64,000 nt of DNA, taken from Odoribacter sp. (GTDB lineage Bacteria > Bacteroidota > Bacteroidia > Bacteroidales > Prolixibacteraceae). Position numbers and translations under genes: made by a program. The notes under the pieces were generated by a model, which made no database searches, was not told the DNA's origin, and was given only the letters and a program-made list of their open reading frames with translations. Shown in pieces: positions 1 to 9,701 of this stretch. Location of the stretch: NCBI GenBank assembly GCA_013824715.1, contig PNOH01000016.1:33601-97600 (forward strand). The letters run 5' to 3'. Each line of letters begins with the position of its first letter. The stretch's first letter is position 1.

Positions 1-157
1 AGTTTGTTTTTTGGTTACCGGAACAAACAAAGCGAATCGGCTGACTGAGATTTTCACCAGGCAGGAAACGGCAAAATTGTTGCCCGCCTCACATATCCTG
101 CCGCGAAACGGTAATTTGAATTGGTATATGGATAAATCTGCCGCTCAATTCATAAAT

Positions 158-227
158 TCAGAGTCATGGCGCGACCTGGAGTCGCACTCTGACTGATCAG
201 AAATCAGGATTAAAGAACATTTCTGAT
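158..227. repeat. Nested inverted repeats downstream of the GH106 gene
   Basis: TCAGAGT (158-164) pairs with ACTCTGA (186-192), enclosing a second perfect stem GCGAC/GTCGC (171-175, 181-185). A separate perfect 9-bp pair, ATCAGAAAT (196-204) and ATTTCTGAT (219-227), straddles the stop codon of the minus-strand hydrolase. This could end transcription or be a dispersed palindromic element. No T-tract follows on the minus strand, so an intrinsic terminator is not well supported. Bases 1-157 hold no gene that I can support. Confidence 0.5.
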
Positions 228-3200
228 TAAATTAATTCTCACCGGTCCTATCAAACCCGAAACCCGTAGATATTTCCCGGCATCGGGCGCATCAAATTTA
301 TTGATATTGGTTTTGGTCAGCCTTTTTTCAACGGGCAATGCACCATCCCCTATCAGCCGGTTCACCCACATATTGACCACTTCAACCTCCAGTTCGTTGG
401 CTCCTGGTTTTACATACGGAGTAATATCAAACTGGAAAGGCGCGCTCCAAATCACCTGCATCTGGTGTCTGTTAATTTTTACCGATGCCATTTCTTTTAC
501 ATTGCCCAAATCGAGTATCAGCCTGGTTCCTTTCATTTCCTGTCTTTTCAACTGGAATGACTTCGTGTAAGTAGCAGTTCCGGAGTAGTACCTGATACCC
601 TGATCATCGAATTCTGTCCACGATTTAAGCTGATCTGTTTTAATACTTGCAGGCGCACCCCAATTGGGGTCAAACTGAATATCCCACTCCCCGAAAAGCC
701 AAATCGAATGAGCTTTTTTATCTGATTTTAGTTCTTCTTTTCGACCGTCGGACCAAACCATCGAATAGGTACCGGGCTCAATGATTTCCGCATTTACTAT
801 CGCATCATTTCTCCTGAAATTGATATACTGATATTTTTTTACGTCCAAACTGAATCCCGGGAAAAACGATTGGTTGTCTTTCCTGATTTCAGTGATATGT
901 TGCTTTTGCCCTGCATTCCTGAAGACAATAAATTTCGATCCTTCAGGTTCAAAAAGCAAGGGGATAATTGTCCGCCCGTTCTCTTCTCGATAAACGATGA
1001 TTTCTTCAATCTGTCCGGTAACCGGATTCCACCATTCAGGCGTTTTTCCGGTAACCCTGAAACTGCATTCCACCTGTTCCCAGCGGTCGGGCAGAGTGGA
1101 CAGATAGCGATATTCAAAATCATTGTATTTCATCTGGCTGAAGCGGTTGGTCACGAAATAGATTTCCTGATCATTGGTGGTCCGGTGAATATAGTCAAGC
1201 CCGGTTTTTGGATGAGTACCTTTGAATTGCAGGTCAGGCTGAACTTTCATGTCAGACAAAACCTGGTTCACATCTTTTCCCCAGATTACCCGTCCCTTTC
1301 CAAAGCTGTTTTCTATAATGGTTTTGCCGTCGGTTTTGCCCCAAAGCCGGCTGGTAATTTCAGTTAATTCCTTATCATTTTCGGGGAAATTACTCAAACC
1401 GGTAGCTTCGTCCGGACAGGAGCCAATCAGTGTCATTCCGGCTTTGACCAGTTGTTCCAGTTTGCGAAGCACATTCAGGTCAATTGCTTTTTCTGGAGCC
1501 AGCATCATAACCCGGTAACTCATACCATCAGGTAAAATAATTTTTTCATCATCGAATGAAACACGTTTCAGGATTACATCTTTCGAACATTTATCCCAGT
1601 CGTAACCGAAATTCAGCTCCGGAAGTTCTTCTTTCAGGAATACAAAATTCGGAACATCGTCGCCATAATAATACAACACATCGGCCACGAACAAACCCTG
1701 CTGAAGCATATAACTGCAACGATTGAGGTAGCTGATAAAATCATTAGATTGTTTCCACCAGGTCACGTTTGGATTGAGGTGAGTCCCGGCAAAATACTCA
1801 TTCCCTGGCAATCCGAATTCGCTGGGCGACGAGGTAAAAGTATGCCAGACCATGCGGTTCACTCCCGAACAAAAAACACGGTCGATGTTGCCTTTCAGGT
1901 CTATGGGCGAACGTTCCCACTGCGGGCCGATGCTGGTCGGTCCTTCGGCGGCCACAAACCGTTTTCCGTTGGTATGTGCCACGCAGGCGCTTTGTTTTAC
2001 TGAAAGCCGCTCATCGTCCCTGACGCGGTGCGTATTGGCCATTGCCCAGAATTCGCCCTGCGGAAAATCGCTGATTCCCATTACCTGCAAAGCATCAACA
2101 GGCGCCGAATGCGGGCCACCCGATTCGGGATGAATGCCCATTCCGTATTCGTGGGCCAGATTGTAAAACAGCCGGTAATGATTATCCGCCACGCAATCGC
2201 CAATAGTTTTGCGGAAATCGTGCAAAAAACGGTTCGATTCATTGCGGTTCTCCACTATTCGACCGGCAAGCACGGGCATGTATTTCGTAATGTCGTAGTC
2301 TCGGTATTTTTTAAACTCAGCCGGAAAATTGTTGGTCCAGCTTACCAGGTCCATTTCCCAGCTATCGGTTTGCAAAAATCTGACACTGTTACCGACCGAC
2401 TGAGCGGCTTTGATGAGCGGTGAAATGACCGTTTTGCTGAATAATCCGAAAGCCTCCGGACTCAGGTGATCGACCGACAATCCTTCCCAACCGTCGCTAT
2501 TGGTTGATGTGCGTGCCCCTGTACAGGTATATCCGTAACGAATAATGGTCCACTCACCTTTCGGGGCATTCCATTCAAGTTTTCCATTTTTATAACTACC
2601 CGTAAGATCAACAATTTCATCTTTTCTGACTGCCATCATTTTGCCATCACCGTCATAATCATCCCTCAATTCGTGTAGCGGATAAACGCCTTTCCATCCG
2701 ATTTTTTCGTTAAACGATTTTTTTTTCCAGTTTTCGATGGCTTCATCCTGAACCGGTGCGCCCTCCTTTTTCGGGATGGCCTGCACCAGCACATCCTGAT
2801 ACATCAGTTTTTTTTCAGGTTGAGGCAATTCCAGGCTGATGGTTTTACCGCCAGTAACATCCACTTCCGACCACACCATTTTTTTCAGGGCAAATTCAGG
2901 AGTGATTGATGGTGAACCCGGATTCCAGCCACTTTGCACGTTCACGCTCAATTCGATGCCAATCCGGTCGGCTTCTTTCACTGCATGTTTATAGAGTTCC
3001 ATCCATTCGGGGCTCATAAAAACCGGACCGGCAGCGGTTTTTCGGGCGACCTGGTAATTCGAATTTCCGGCATCAACCAGCGAAGCGCCGCCGTAGCCCT
3101 TGTCTTTCATTTCTTCCAGATCGCGGGTAATTGATTCTTTGGTAGCCATACTGTTGAGCCACCACCAATAGCAACGCAGTCGCGATTCAGCAGGCGGGTT

Positions 3201-3326
3201 TCGAAAGCCATTCATCAGATCGCTATAATTAACTGTACGATCGGTTTGCAGGGAATAATTCCGGACTTGTCCTGAAACCCCAAAGGCGGTAACCCAAACA
3301 AGAAGCGCTATTCCAAACTTTAACAT
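210..3326 (-). CDS. GH106-like alpha-L-rhamnosidase, secreted
   Basis: Predicted exo-acting glycoside hydrolase that removes alpha-L-rhamnose from plant or algal glycans. An N-terminal signal peptide (about residues 1-20, ending near VSG-Q) suggests export to the periplasm or cell surface. The segment after it (FRNPP..SR..YWWWLN, then ITRDLEEMKDKGYGG) is typical of the GH106/related TIM-barrel start. The C-terminal 150 residues look like a GH2-type jelly-roll sugar-binding domain (GTATYTKSF, LDLGNVKEMA, NELEVEVVN). At 1038 residues it has the usual family length. It is the downstream end of a minus-strand cluster with a second GH106-like enzyme, a GH127 enzyme and a sugar-isomerase-like gene, which supports a role in degrading rhamnose/arabinose side chains. 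The substrate is inferred. Confidence 0.8.
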   Translation of the reverse strand: MLKFGIALLVWVTAFGVSGQVRNYSLQTDRTVNYSDLMNGFRNPPAESRLRCYWWWLNSMATKESITRDLEEMKDKGYGGASLVDAGNSNYQVARKTAAGPVFMSPEWMELYKHAVKEADRIGIELSVNVQSGWNPGSPSITPEFALKKMVWSEVDVTGGKTISLELPQPEKKLMYQDVLVQAIPKKEGAPVQDEAIENWKKKSFNEKIGWKGVYPLHELRDDYDGDGKMMAVRKDEIVDLTGSYKNGKLEWNAPKGEWTIIRYGYTCTGARTSTNSDGWEGLSVDHLSPEAFGLFSKTVISPLIKAAQSVGNSVRFLQTDSWEMDLVSWTNNFPAEFKKYRDYDITKYMPVLAGRIVENRNESNRFLHDFRKTIGDCVADNHYRLFYNLAHEYGMGIHPESGGPHSAPVDALQVMGISDFPQGEFWAMANTHRVRDDERLSVKQSACVAHTNGKRFVAAEGPTSIGPQWERSPIDLKGNIDRVFCSGVNRMVWHTFTSSPSEFGLPGNEYFAGTHLNPNVTWWKQSNDFISYLNRCSYMLQQGLFVADVLYYYGDDVPNFVFLKEELPELNFGYDWDKCSKDVILKRVSFDDEKIILPDGMSYRVMMLAPEKAIDLNVLRKLEQLVKAGMTLIGSCPDEATGLSNFPENDKELTEITSRLWGKTDGKTIIENSFGKGRVIWGKDVNQVLSDMKVQPDLQFKGTHPKTGLDYIHRTTNDQEIYFVTNRFSQMKYNDFEYRYLSTLPDRWEQVECSFRVTGKTPEWWNPVTGQIEEIIVYREENGRTIIPLLFEPEGSKFIVFRNAGQKQHITEIRKDNQSFFPGFSLDVKKYQYINFRRNDAIVNAEIIEPGTYSMVWSDGRKEELKSDKKAHSIWLFGEWDIQFDPNWGAPASIKTDQLKSWTEFDDQGIRYYSGTATYTKSFQLKRQEMKGTRLILDLGNVKEMASVKINRHQMQVIWSAPFQFDITPYVKPGANELEVEVVNMWVNRLIGDGALPVEKRLTKTNINKFDAPDAGKYLRVSGLIGPVRINLIRNVL

Positions 3327-3443
3327 CAGGATTAAGTTTTGAAGTTAAAAATACAGAAACAATACGAATTATTTCGGTTCTCAAACATTTAGCAGCGATG
3401 AAAAATTAGGAAGAATCGCGAATACATGGCCATAAGGAATGAA

Positions 3444-3548
3444 CTATTTTTCAACGGCCTGATTTTTTTTGAAGAACCATCCGGTAAAAGCACCGGCAAA
3501 TCCGGGGGCCAAAGCCAACAAAACAGAAAGCATAAATGATTTTTTCAT
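3444..3548 (-). CDS. Putative 34-residue membrane miniprotein
   Basis: A short open frame starting at ATG (complement of 3546-3548) and ending at TAG encodes MKKSFMLSVLLALAPGFAGA, then FTGWFFKKNQAVEK. It has one hydrophobic, Gly/Ala-rich segment and a basic C-terminal tail, like a single-span membrane miniprotein, or a signal peptide with a tiny mature part. It lies between the ThuA-like gene and the GH106 gene on the same strand. I do not recognise a family, no strong ribosome-binding site is visible, and it may be chance. A conserved homologue next to ThuA or GH106 genes elsewhere would support it. Confidence 0.4.
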   Translation of the reverse strand: MKKSFMLSVLLALAPGFAGAFTGWFFKKNQAVEK

Positions 3549-3576
3549 GGTCGAGGTATATTTCAGTATGCTCGTT

Positions 3577-4422
3577 TCATTTTCCCTCTTTTCTTTCCAG
3601 CCATTTCAGCGCATCCAGTATTAACTTATTCTGAGTCCGATTGGTAAACGTAAACGACAATTCCTTGTTTGTCTGATGCTCGTAGTCAATGTCATTATGA
3701 CCCATATTGATGTAAATCATCCGATATTTCGTGTTGGTCCAGACAACAGGATAATAACCGCTGTGCCAGATTTCGTTGGATTTTGGACCATTGCCAAGCG
3801 GAAAACTGGATGAATCGATTGATGCAAGTATATGAATGTCTTGATTGGTTCGCAAATCGTTTTTCCAACGGTACCATTCGTTGGTCTGCGATTTGAATTT
3901 CGCCGGAAGATGCCTCATGGCAGGATGATTCCGGTCTTCGACCTTTAATATCGCTGATGTTGGCCGCCAGGTATTGCTCTGGTACTCACCCGAACCGAGA
4001 AACTGATTGTGATACCAGTCCCAGTTCTGAGGATATTCGGAAGGTGTCAGGGCAAAAGCCGAAAAATGAAATCCCATGAATGCACCGCCATTTTCCATGA
4101 AATTTTGAAAAGTTTTTCGCTGTTTGGGCAAATCAGGCCGGGAATCCAGAAAAATGACAACCTGATAGTTCGAAAGTGTATCGGCATTCAACTTTCTCCA
4201 ATCGCTGGTCGCAAAATAGCTGAAATGGTGTCTGGCGCTCATCTTCGAAAACCATTGGTTGGCTTCGTTTACAAAACTGATGTGTGCCTGATCGTTTTTA
4301 GCTGTGTAAAAAGCGATTACCCTGAATTTGGACGAGTTGCACTGTGCCTGAAAAGAAAACCCAGTGCAAAACAACAGGAACAGAAAAAATATTTGACGGA
4401 CTGGCAGATTCATTATTTGCAT
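3577..4422 (-). CDS. ThuA-like domain protein, secreted
   Basis: A 281-residue protein with an N-terminal signal peptide (hydrophobic FFLFLLFCTGFSF) and a ThuA-like (class I glutamine-amidotransferase fold) domain: FRVIAFYTAKNDQAH, YQVVIFLDSRPDL, FMENGGAFMGFHFSA, and YRMIYINMGHND near the end. ThuA-type domains are common beside sugar oxidoreductases and polysaccharide-degrading genes in Bacteroidota. Their catalytic role is poorly settled, so none is assigned. The start lies one base from the stop of the upstream PH-domain gene, which suggests co-transcription. A methionine at residue 4 is an alternative start. Confidence 0.75.
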   Translation of the reverse strand: MQIMNLPVRQIFFLFLLFCTGFSFQAQCNSSKFRVIAFYTAKNDQAHISFVNEANQWFSKMSARHHFSYFATSDWRKLNADTLSNYQVVIFLDSRPDLPKQRKTFQNFMENGGAFMGFHFSAFALTPSEYPQNWDWYHNQFLGSGEYQSNTWRPTSAILKVEDRNHPAMRHLPAKFKSQTNEWYRWKNDLRTNQDIHILASIDSSSFPLGNGPKSNEIWHSGYYPVVWTNTKYRMIYINMGHNDIDYEHQTNKELSFTFTNRTQNKLILDALKWLERKEGK

Positions 4423-4423
4423 C

Positions 4424-4804
4424 CTATTTTAGAACATGATGCGCCAGTACTTTTTGAACATCATACACATTTACCGATTTGTTGAATTTTTTGGTGATGC
4501 TCGGCGCAGCTTCGCTCGAAACCCAGATTTTAAGTTCGGCATCCAGGTCGAAAGTTCCGGCGGTTTCGATACTGAACCGGGAAATGCTTTTGTAAGCTAT
4601 CGACATAAACTCGGTTTTGCTTCCGGTCAACCCCTGTTTATCGACCAGAATCAGCCGTTTTGAGGTAAAAATAAACGTGTCGCGAATGAGTTTGAAACCC
4701 AGTTCCAATTCTTCACCTTCGGTTAATAACTTTCCGTAGTCGCGGCTTAATTCTTCCTGGCTAACTACGCCTGCGTTTCCCATTAATGCTGAAAAAAGTC
4801 CCAT
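4424..4804 (-). CDS. Bacterial PH-domain protein (YvbH-like)
   Basis: A 126-residue soluble protein without a signal peptide. The pattern GEELELGFKLIRDTFIFTSK, RLILVDKQGLTG, then YKSISRFSIETAGTFDLDAELKIWV matches the small bacterial pleckstrin-homology domain family, followed by a C-terminal helix (VYDVQKVLAHHVL). Such proteins are widespread and of unknown function, probably binding membranes or partner proteins. It is followed directly by the ThuA-like gene with only one base between them. Its presence inside a glycan-degradation cluster may be incidental. Confidence 0.75.
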   Translation of the reverse strand: MGLFSALMGNAGVVSQEELSRDYGKLLTEGEELELGFKLIRDTFIFTSKRLILVDKQGLTGSKTEFMSIAYKSISRFSIETAGTFDLDAELKIWVSSEAAPSITKKFNKSVNVYDVQKVLAHHVLK

Positions 4805-4933
4805 AGTTTATTTATTAATTTGGTTTGTTCAAACCTATATAAAATGATCTGTCTTTCTGATGATTTTCTCATCAAAAAATACCAGAAAGTTTCGTGCTCA
4901 TTGAGTTGGTTTAAGTTTTTTGCTCCAACTTAC

Positions 4934-7900
4934 TCACTTTACCTCCACCAGCGAGAATGGCTCCATTAATCCGTTATCCATCAGGAAATATTCGGATGCT
5001 GCCGGTATTTTTGCTGGTGCACTGTTCCATGACCAGGGACCAAAAATCCAGCCTTCATTTTTCTGGTAGAAGAATCCGAAGGTGTTTTTCAGGCTTCCGG
5101 TCACTTTTACAGTGATTTCATTGGCACCGTCTTTCAGCAACGAAGTCACATCCAGTTCATTTGGCTGCCAGGCAATTAAACCGGCAGATTGTCCGTTAAC
5201 CAGAACTTCAGTAACAGAGCCATTCCACTTGTTCAGTTTCACTTTAAACGTTGTTCCGTCCGTTTTTGCTACATTGAAGTTTTGTGCGTAAGCCACTTTT
5301 TGCGAATAGAATGGTAGTCCGGCCTCGCGCCACGAACCCAATGTACTGATATTTCCTCCGGTAATCCCGAAACCTTCTTTAGCGGGTTTTACAAGGAAAT
5401 CGCCTAACAGATAAACCGGCATAACTTCGGCCAGCACGTGCATTCGTGGAGCTTTCAGGGTCAGCGTGTTTTTGCCTGGTTTCAGGTATTCTCCTACGGC
5501 AAACTCCGGAAAGCTTTTATCAATCCAGTAACTGCCTTCCTTTTTCGAAACTTCCTTACCATTGATGCTCACGGTCCACAGTTCGGGGCGTTCAACCACT
5601 GCACGGATTGACTTCATAGCTTCGGCGCCCAGGTCAGGATTGATCTGGAAATGGTAGCTGGCCTCAAACCATGAACCTGCTTTGAACAGCGAATCGAGTG
5701 CCAGGTAATCTTTTTTATACTGAATTTTATGTTGCCAGGGATTGCCCATTTCAACACCATTTTCGTTGAACAAACTAATCAAAGCATTCATAAAATACAT
5801 ATCCTTTTTATCCGATTTGGCAGTTTTCAGATCGAGGTAATTCACCATCATGATATTGTCCGACTCACGTTTAACGCTGACAGTACCATTTCTTTCCATC
5901 ACAGTTTCTGCACCGCTAACCGATACAAATTCAGGTTCGGCAGGTTGCTGACCGGAAACGACAAACAAGGCGCTTCCAACCGGATCGAGAACGATATTGA
6001 AAGTCACTTTTCCGTTTTCTGCCCTGGCCGGAAATGTATATACCTTTCCGGAGATTAAATCGAGTTTGGAAACATATTTCCCCTTTACGGTAACTTCAGC
6101 GCTGACTTTTTGCGTTTGGTGCGAATTGACCACAAAAAGCAACTGTCCGTCATCGAGTATCCTGCGCTGATGGTATGTCATTCCGTTTTGAGTATGGTCG
6201 TACATAAAAAAATCGTCACGCACAAGTAGTTTCAATGCAGCAGCATCGGTCAGGTTTTGGGCAACAGTCCACTGTTCAGGATATTTGGCGGCCAGTACAG
6301 TTACTTTGGAAGATTCTGTTCCGTCAATCATCGTCACGTTCCGGTTAAACGACAATACCTTTCCCCCATTATCAAGGTATTTCTGCAACAGATCGTATGT
6401 TTGTTGGTCAATGTTTTCCATTTCAGCCGGAATAACTACCAGCGAATAGTCGCGCTTGCCAACCCGTAAAGTTTTGCCTTTTACACTGCCCAGTTCCTTC
6501 AGCACATTTTCCGATCCTAAATCGTATTCCAGGTGTTGTTGTTCCATGCGGTAAACAAAATTTTTAAATCCGTCGCGAATGGTGTTGATGGCCGGATTTT
6601 TATCTTTTCGCGAGAAATACATCCATGCCGAAGTGTTGGGTTGAAGCACCAGGGTCTGGTTTATTTGCCGGCCTGAAGACATGGCCATACAAATCCGGCC
6701 AATATAGTCTCCCATCAGTTTGTAGTGTTCCCACCAGGGTTCGTGGTACGAAAACGATGGCGGATAATCGAACTTGCGCACACCGTTCAGCGAATAATAC
6801 GACAGGTGCTGGTTCACAAAATTAACGCCCAGCACAACTTCCCAATCAACTAACCGCTTCTGGGTTTCGAAGTTCATTTCCCAGCCACCGCCGCCATACG
6901 TTTCGCTTAAGGTGCGAGTCCTTCCGGCCTGATTGGCAGCGCTCAGCAATTCACGCACGGCGCGGTCATTTCCGAATTGTCCGCCCAAACCGGCAGTATC
7001 CAGGCGGTTTCCGAGCATATCAATTCCCGGTTGCTGATGCCAGATGTAAAATGCGGCTTCATCGCTGCCGTCAGTAGGCTCGGGCCAGCCATGTTCCCAG
7101 TAATGGCCGGTCCATTTCAGGCCTTTTTCGTCGCAGTATTTGCCCCATGGTTTCGCCCAGCGATCAATGAATAATTCAAGAATCAGTTCGTAATAATCGT
7201 GTCGCACTTTCTTCCAGTTACCGGTTTCTTCAACCAGTGAAGGAAGGTTCACTTTCAGGTCGTAGCCCCACCGCTGCTGAAAAGCGTCCCACAAATCGGG
7301 CGTCCAGCGCAGCATGGAGCCATTCGACATGGCGGCTTCCAGGTTAGGTTCATCAGTAAAAATGCCTGGCAAGGTTTTCCCAAAGTCTGCGATGTTCTTT
7401 TCGTAGCCTTTTGTCATGGTAATATCTAAAAACTTTTGGGTTACACCCGGATACAGAAGATCAACATAAGTGAAACCACCATACCAGGGAGATTTACCCG
7501 GATAGGTTTTCCGGAAGATGTAGTACGTTCCTTTATTTCCTTTTTCCTGAACGACTTTTGCCGTAATATCGGCAAATCCGGCATCTGTTTTCTTCAAAAC
7601 CACGCCAATGGTATCAGAAATCCGGATGTTTAATTCTTCCTGGACTTCCATACTCAGTCCACTGCCATGCTTGTACGAATCAGGCATTTCTGCCGGAACA
7701 TGCCCTCCGGCGAAACCCGAAGGATATGAGTTCTCATCGTAAATCCACACTTTCATATCCAGTTCCTTTCCTTTCTGAATGGTATAATCAAAAAGGTGGA
7801 ACCAGTCTTCCGACAGGTATTCGGTGAGCAAGCCAGGGCGAGGATGCACAAACACGCCGCCAATTCCGGCCTTTTTAAATTCTTTCAACTGAAATTCGAT

Positions 7901-8092
7901 CCCTTCCTCCGTAATTTGTTCGTTCCAGTCCCAAAGTGGTGCGCTCCTGTATTCAGAAGGCGGATCTGCAAATAGTTGTTTCAGTTCGGTGGAAGTTTGA
8001 ATGCCTTCCTGAACAGGCTTTTTGCTGCAACCCAGAGCGAGAATGAGCAACAGGATGATTCCGGAGATTGCGGAGAAATAGGATTTTTTCAT
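4934..8092 (-). CDS. GH106-like glycosyl hydrolase lipoprotein
   Basis: A large hydrolase of about 1050 residues. I chose the ATG at 8092 because it gives MKKSYF followed by a hydrophobic stretch and a lipobox ending LALGC; an upstream ATG at 8122 would put ten residues before this signal. The enzyme is then predicted to be a lipid-anchored surface or periplasmic protein. Family features are FADPPSEYRSAPLWDWN, FKKAGIGGVFVHPRPG, WIYDENSYPSGFAGG and GIFTDEPN, typical of GH106-like rhamnosidases and relatives. The C-terminal 200 residues resemble a GH2-type sugar-binding sandwich. It shares fold and neighbourhood with the other GH106-like gene but is clearly divergent, so the two may act on different linkages. 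Confidence 0.78.
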   Translation of the reverse strand: MKKSYFSAISGIILLLILALGCSKKPVQEGIQTSTELKQLFADPPSEYRSAPLWDWNEQITEEGIEFQLKEFKKAGIGGVFVHPRPGLLTEYLSEDWFHLFDYTIQKGKELDMKVWIYDENSYPSGFAGGHVPAEMPDSYKHGSGLSMEVQEELNIRISDTIGVVLKKTDAGFADITAKVVQEKGNKGTYYIFRKTYPGKSPWYGGFTYVDLLYPGVTQKFLDITMTKGYEKNIADFGKTLPGIFTDEPNLEAAMSNGSMLRWTPDLWDAFQQRWGYDLKVNLPSLVEETGNWKKVRHDYYELILELFIDRWAKPWGKYCDEKGLKWTGHYWEHGWPEPTDGSDEAAFYIWHQQPGIDMLGNRLDTAGLGGQFGNDRAVRELLSAANQAGRTRTLSETYGGGGWEMNFETQKRLVDWEVVLGVNFVNQHLSYYSLNGVRKFDYPPSFSYHEPWWEHYKLMGDYIGRICMAMSSGRQINQTLVLQPNTSAWMYFSRKDKNPAINTIRDGFKNFVYRMEQQHLEYDLGSENVLKELGSVKGKTLRVGKRDYSLVVIPAEMENIDQQTYDLLQKYLDNGGKVLSFNRNVTMIDGTESSKVTVLAAKYPEQWTVAQNLTDAAALKLLVRDDFFMYDHTQNGMTYHQRRILDDGQLLFVVNSHQTQKVSAEVTVKGKYVSKLDLISGKVYTFPARAENGKVTFNIVLDPVGSALFVVSGQQPAEPEFVSVSGAETVMERNGTVSVKRESDNIMMVNYLDLKTAKSDKKDMYFMNALISLFNENGVEMGNPWQHKIQYKKDYLALDSLFKAGSWFEASYHFQINPDLGAEAMKSIRAVVERPELWTVSINGKEVSKKEGSYWIDKSFPEFAVGEYLKPGKNTLTLKAPRMHVLAEVMPVYLLGDFLVKPAKEGFGITGGNISTLGSWREAGLPFYSQKVAYAQNFNVAKTDGTTFKVKLNKWNGSVTEVLVNGQSAGLIAWQPNELDVTSLLKDGANEITVKVTGSLKNTFGFFYQKNEGWIFGPWSWNSAPAKIPAASEYFLMDNGLMEPFSLVEVK

Positions 8093-8120
8093 GGTTATTT
8101 TGGTTTTAGTTGGTTTAATC

Positions 8121-8250
8121 AAAGCCCCCTATATCCCCCTTGGGGGACTTTAGCGCGATACAATCGGATGTCTGTTTCTCTTTAAAGTGAACGTTCCGAA
8201 CATGCTGCGACAAACTTCTTGGGGAAGGGTTGGGGATGGGGCTTCCTAAC
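8121..8250. repeat. C-run palindrome and G-rich repeat between genes
   Basis: The gap holds a perfect short palindrome CCCCCTTGGGGG (8135-8146) preceded by another C-run (8125-8129), and a G-rich stretch GGGGAAGGGTTGGGGATGGGG (about 8220-8240) that reads as a C-rich relative on the other strand. The same style of C-run palindrome recurs at 14140-14156. I recall similar C-run elements in many Bacteroidota genomes. Function is unknown. Confidence 0.5.
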
Positions 8251-9658
8251 AAATCTTCACCACCTCAATTCCCAGAATCTTCCCCAGTTTCTCAATTTTA
8301 TTCGCAATATGCCCCACACCAATGGCACAATGGTGTGCCGGACCTTGTTTTGACCATTCGTTTAAGAATCTTTTTGCTCCAATGGAAAAGCGGTAACGAC
8401 TGTTGGTGTTTCCGATTTCGAGTACAGGTCCTGCAACTGATTCGCCTTCGGCAACCAACAAAAATACACTGTCTTTTCCTTCAACTACCGATAACAAAGT
8501 AACTGGCCCAAGTTTAACCGACATCTGAATGGATAAACCTTTGCCCGGTTTTCCATGAAAAACGGCTAGCGGTACCAGTTTCACCCTCCCTTCAGCAATA
8601 GCAAAATGTGCAGGTCCGTCGTGACCGAGGATGACAATATCATCTTTAAAATCCATCAGGTAAAATTCGGAGAACGAACCTCCGGCGCCAAATTCGGCCA
8701 TGATTTTCAATGCCTGCGCATTTTTGACTTCACATTCGCCCGCTACCGGAATGTTTTTGCCGGTCAGCAAGGTATTTCCGGCAATTGCCGAAGTAACTAT
8801 ATTTTCATATTCACTGCCCGGTTCTCCTTCGTAATAATAAGCCATCGAACCCAGATTGTGTTTTTTGATAATTTTATCCAATGCAACCGAAGTGCGCGCG
8901 GCACGCTGAATTTCGGCAAGTTCACATTCGGGAGCAATATCAAAAGCAGCATTAAATTCCTGAATTTTAGCCTGAATTTCCTCATCAGTCACTTCGTCGC
9001 GGTATTTTTTCAGTTCACACATTTCGAGCATTTCAAAGTGCGTCCCAAATACCGCCGATTGTTTGGTCAGGTCGGTGTAAACATCCAGCATTCCGCCATA
9101 GTAATGGCCCAATATGCCCAACCGATTATTGCGCATGGCTGTGGCAATCCGGGCTGCTCCGGTCCATTCTTCAATTTCAGTCCATGCTTCTTCATCCTGA
9201 AGGTATCCGGTCACTAAATCGTATTGAATTCCGGAGCGGTTAAACACGCTGGCAATCTCAGGAACCGAGCAAGCCTGGCAATGTTCGAGCCATACTCCGG
9301 TCATTTTGCCACGATCGCCCATCTTGTTGAACGCTTCGTAATCGAGTTCAGCAACGGGTTGAAGGTTCAAAATCACAATCGGAACCTTCAGTTTTTGCGC
9401 AACGGGCAAGACTGTTGACGACAAAGCATACGTTGAAACGTATAAAAACACGATTTCCACATCCTGACTTTTCAGGAAGTCGGCAGCTTCGAGCGCTTTC
9501 GTGGGGTTGTCAACCATTCCGGCATCAGCCACCTCAACTCCAAATCCGGTTATCTTGTTCTTGATTTGTTCCTGATACGCTTTCAGATTGTTGAACAATC
9601 CGTCGAATTGTTCCCAATAGATGTCGAGACCAATTCCAAATAATCCTACTTTAGTCAT
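8246..9658 (-). CDS. L-fucose/L-arabinose isomerase family protein
   Basis: About 470 residues from the ATG at 9658 (MTKVGLFGIGLDIYWEQFDG). The reading frame continues upstream, but that part overlaps the neighbouring small gene in another frame and lacks family features. The N-terminal Rossmann-like domain (VEIVFLYVSTYALSS, PIVILNLQP) and the C-terminal part (MDFKDDIVILGHDGPAHFAI) match the L-fucose isomerase/L-arabinose isomerase superfamily of ketol isomerases. A sugar such as rhamnose, fucose or arabinose released by the neighbouring hydrolases is a plausible substrate, but this subfamily is diverse and specificity cannot be read here. It follows the 89-residue gene by 43 bases on the same strand. 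Confidence 0.75.
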   Translation of the reverse strand: MTKVGLFGIGLDIYWEQFDGLFNNLKAYQEQIKNKITGFGVEVADAGMVDNPTKALEAADFLKSQDVEIVFLYVSTYALSSTVLPVAQKLKVPIVILNLQPVAELDYEAFNKMGDRGKMTGVWLEHCQACSVPEIASVFNRSGIQYDLVTGYLQDEEAWTEIEEWTGAARIATAMRNNRLGILGHYYGGMLDVYTDLTKQSAVFGTHFEMLEMCELKKYRDEVTDEEIQAKIQEFNAAFDIAPECELAEIQRAARTSVALDKIIKKHNLGSMAYYYEGEPGSEYENIVTSAIAGNTLLTGKNIPVAGECEVKNAQALKIMAEFGAGGSFSEFYLMDFKDDIVILGHDGPAHFAIAEGRVKLVPLAVFHGKPGKGLSIQMSVKLGPVTLLSVVEGKDSVFLLVAEGESVAGPVLEIGNTNSRYRFSIGAKRFLNEWSKQGPAHHCAIGVGHIANKIEKLGKILGIEVVKIC

Positions 9659-9701
9659 ATTGCAGCTATTATCTTTTCTGTATTTCTTTTTTACTGATCC
9701 G

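Noticed and set aside
11..196. 61-codon plus-strand frame at the left edge
   Set aside because: It runs through nested palindromes, has no motif or ribosome-binding site, and looks like chance coding.
870..1367. 165-codon plus-strand frame inside the GH106 gene
   Set aside because: It is antisense to a clear coding region with no domain or start signal.
8606..9217. 203-codon plus-strand frame inside the isomerase-like gene
   Set aside because: It is antisense to a family-supported gene, Phe/Ser/Arg-rich with no domain.
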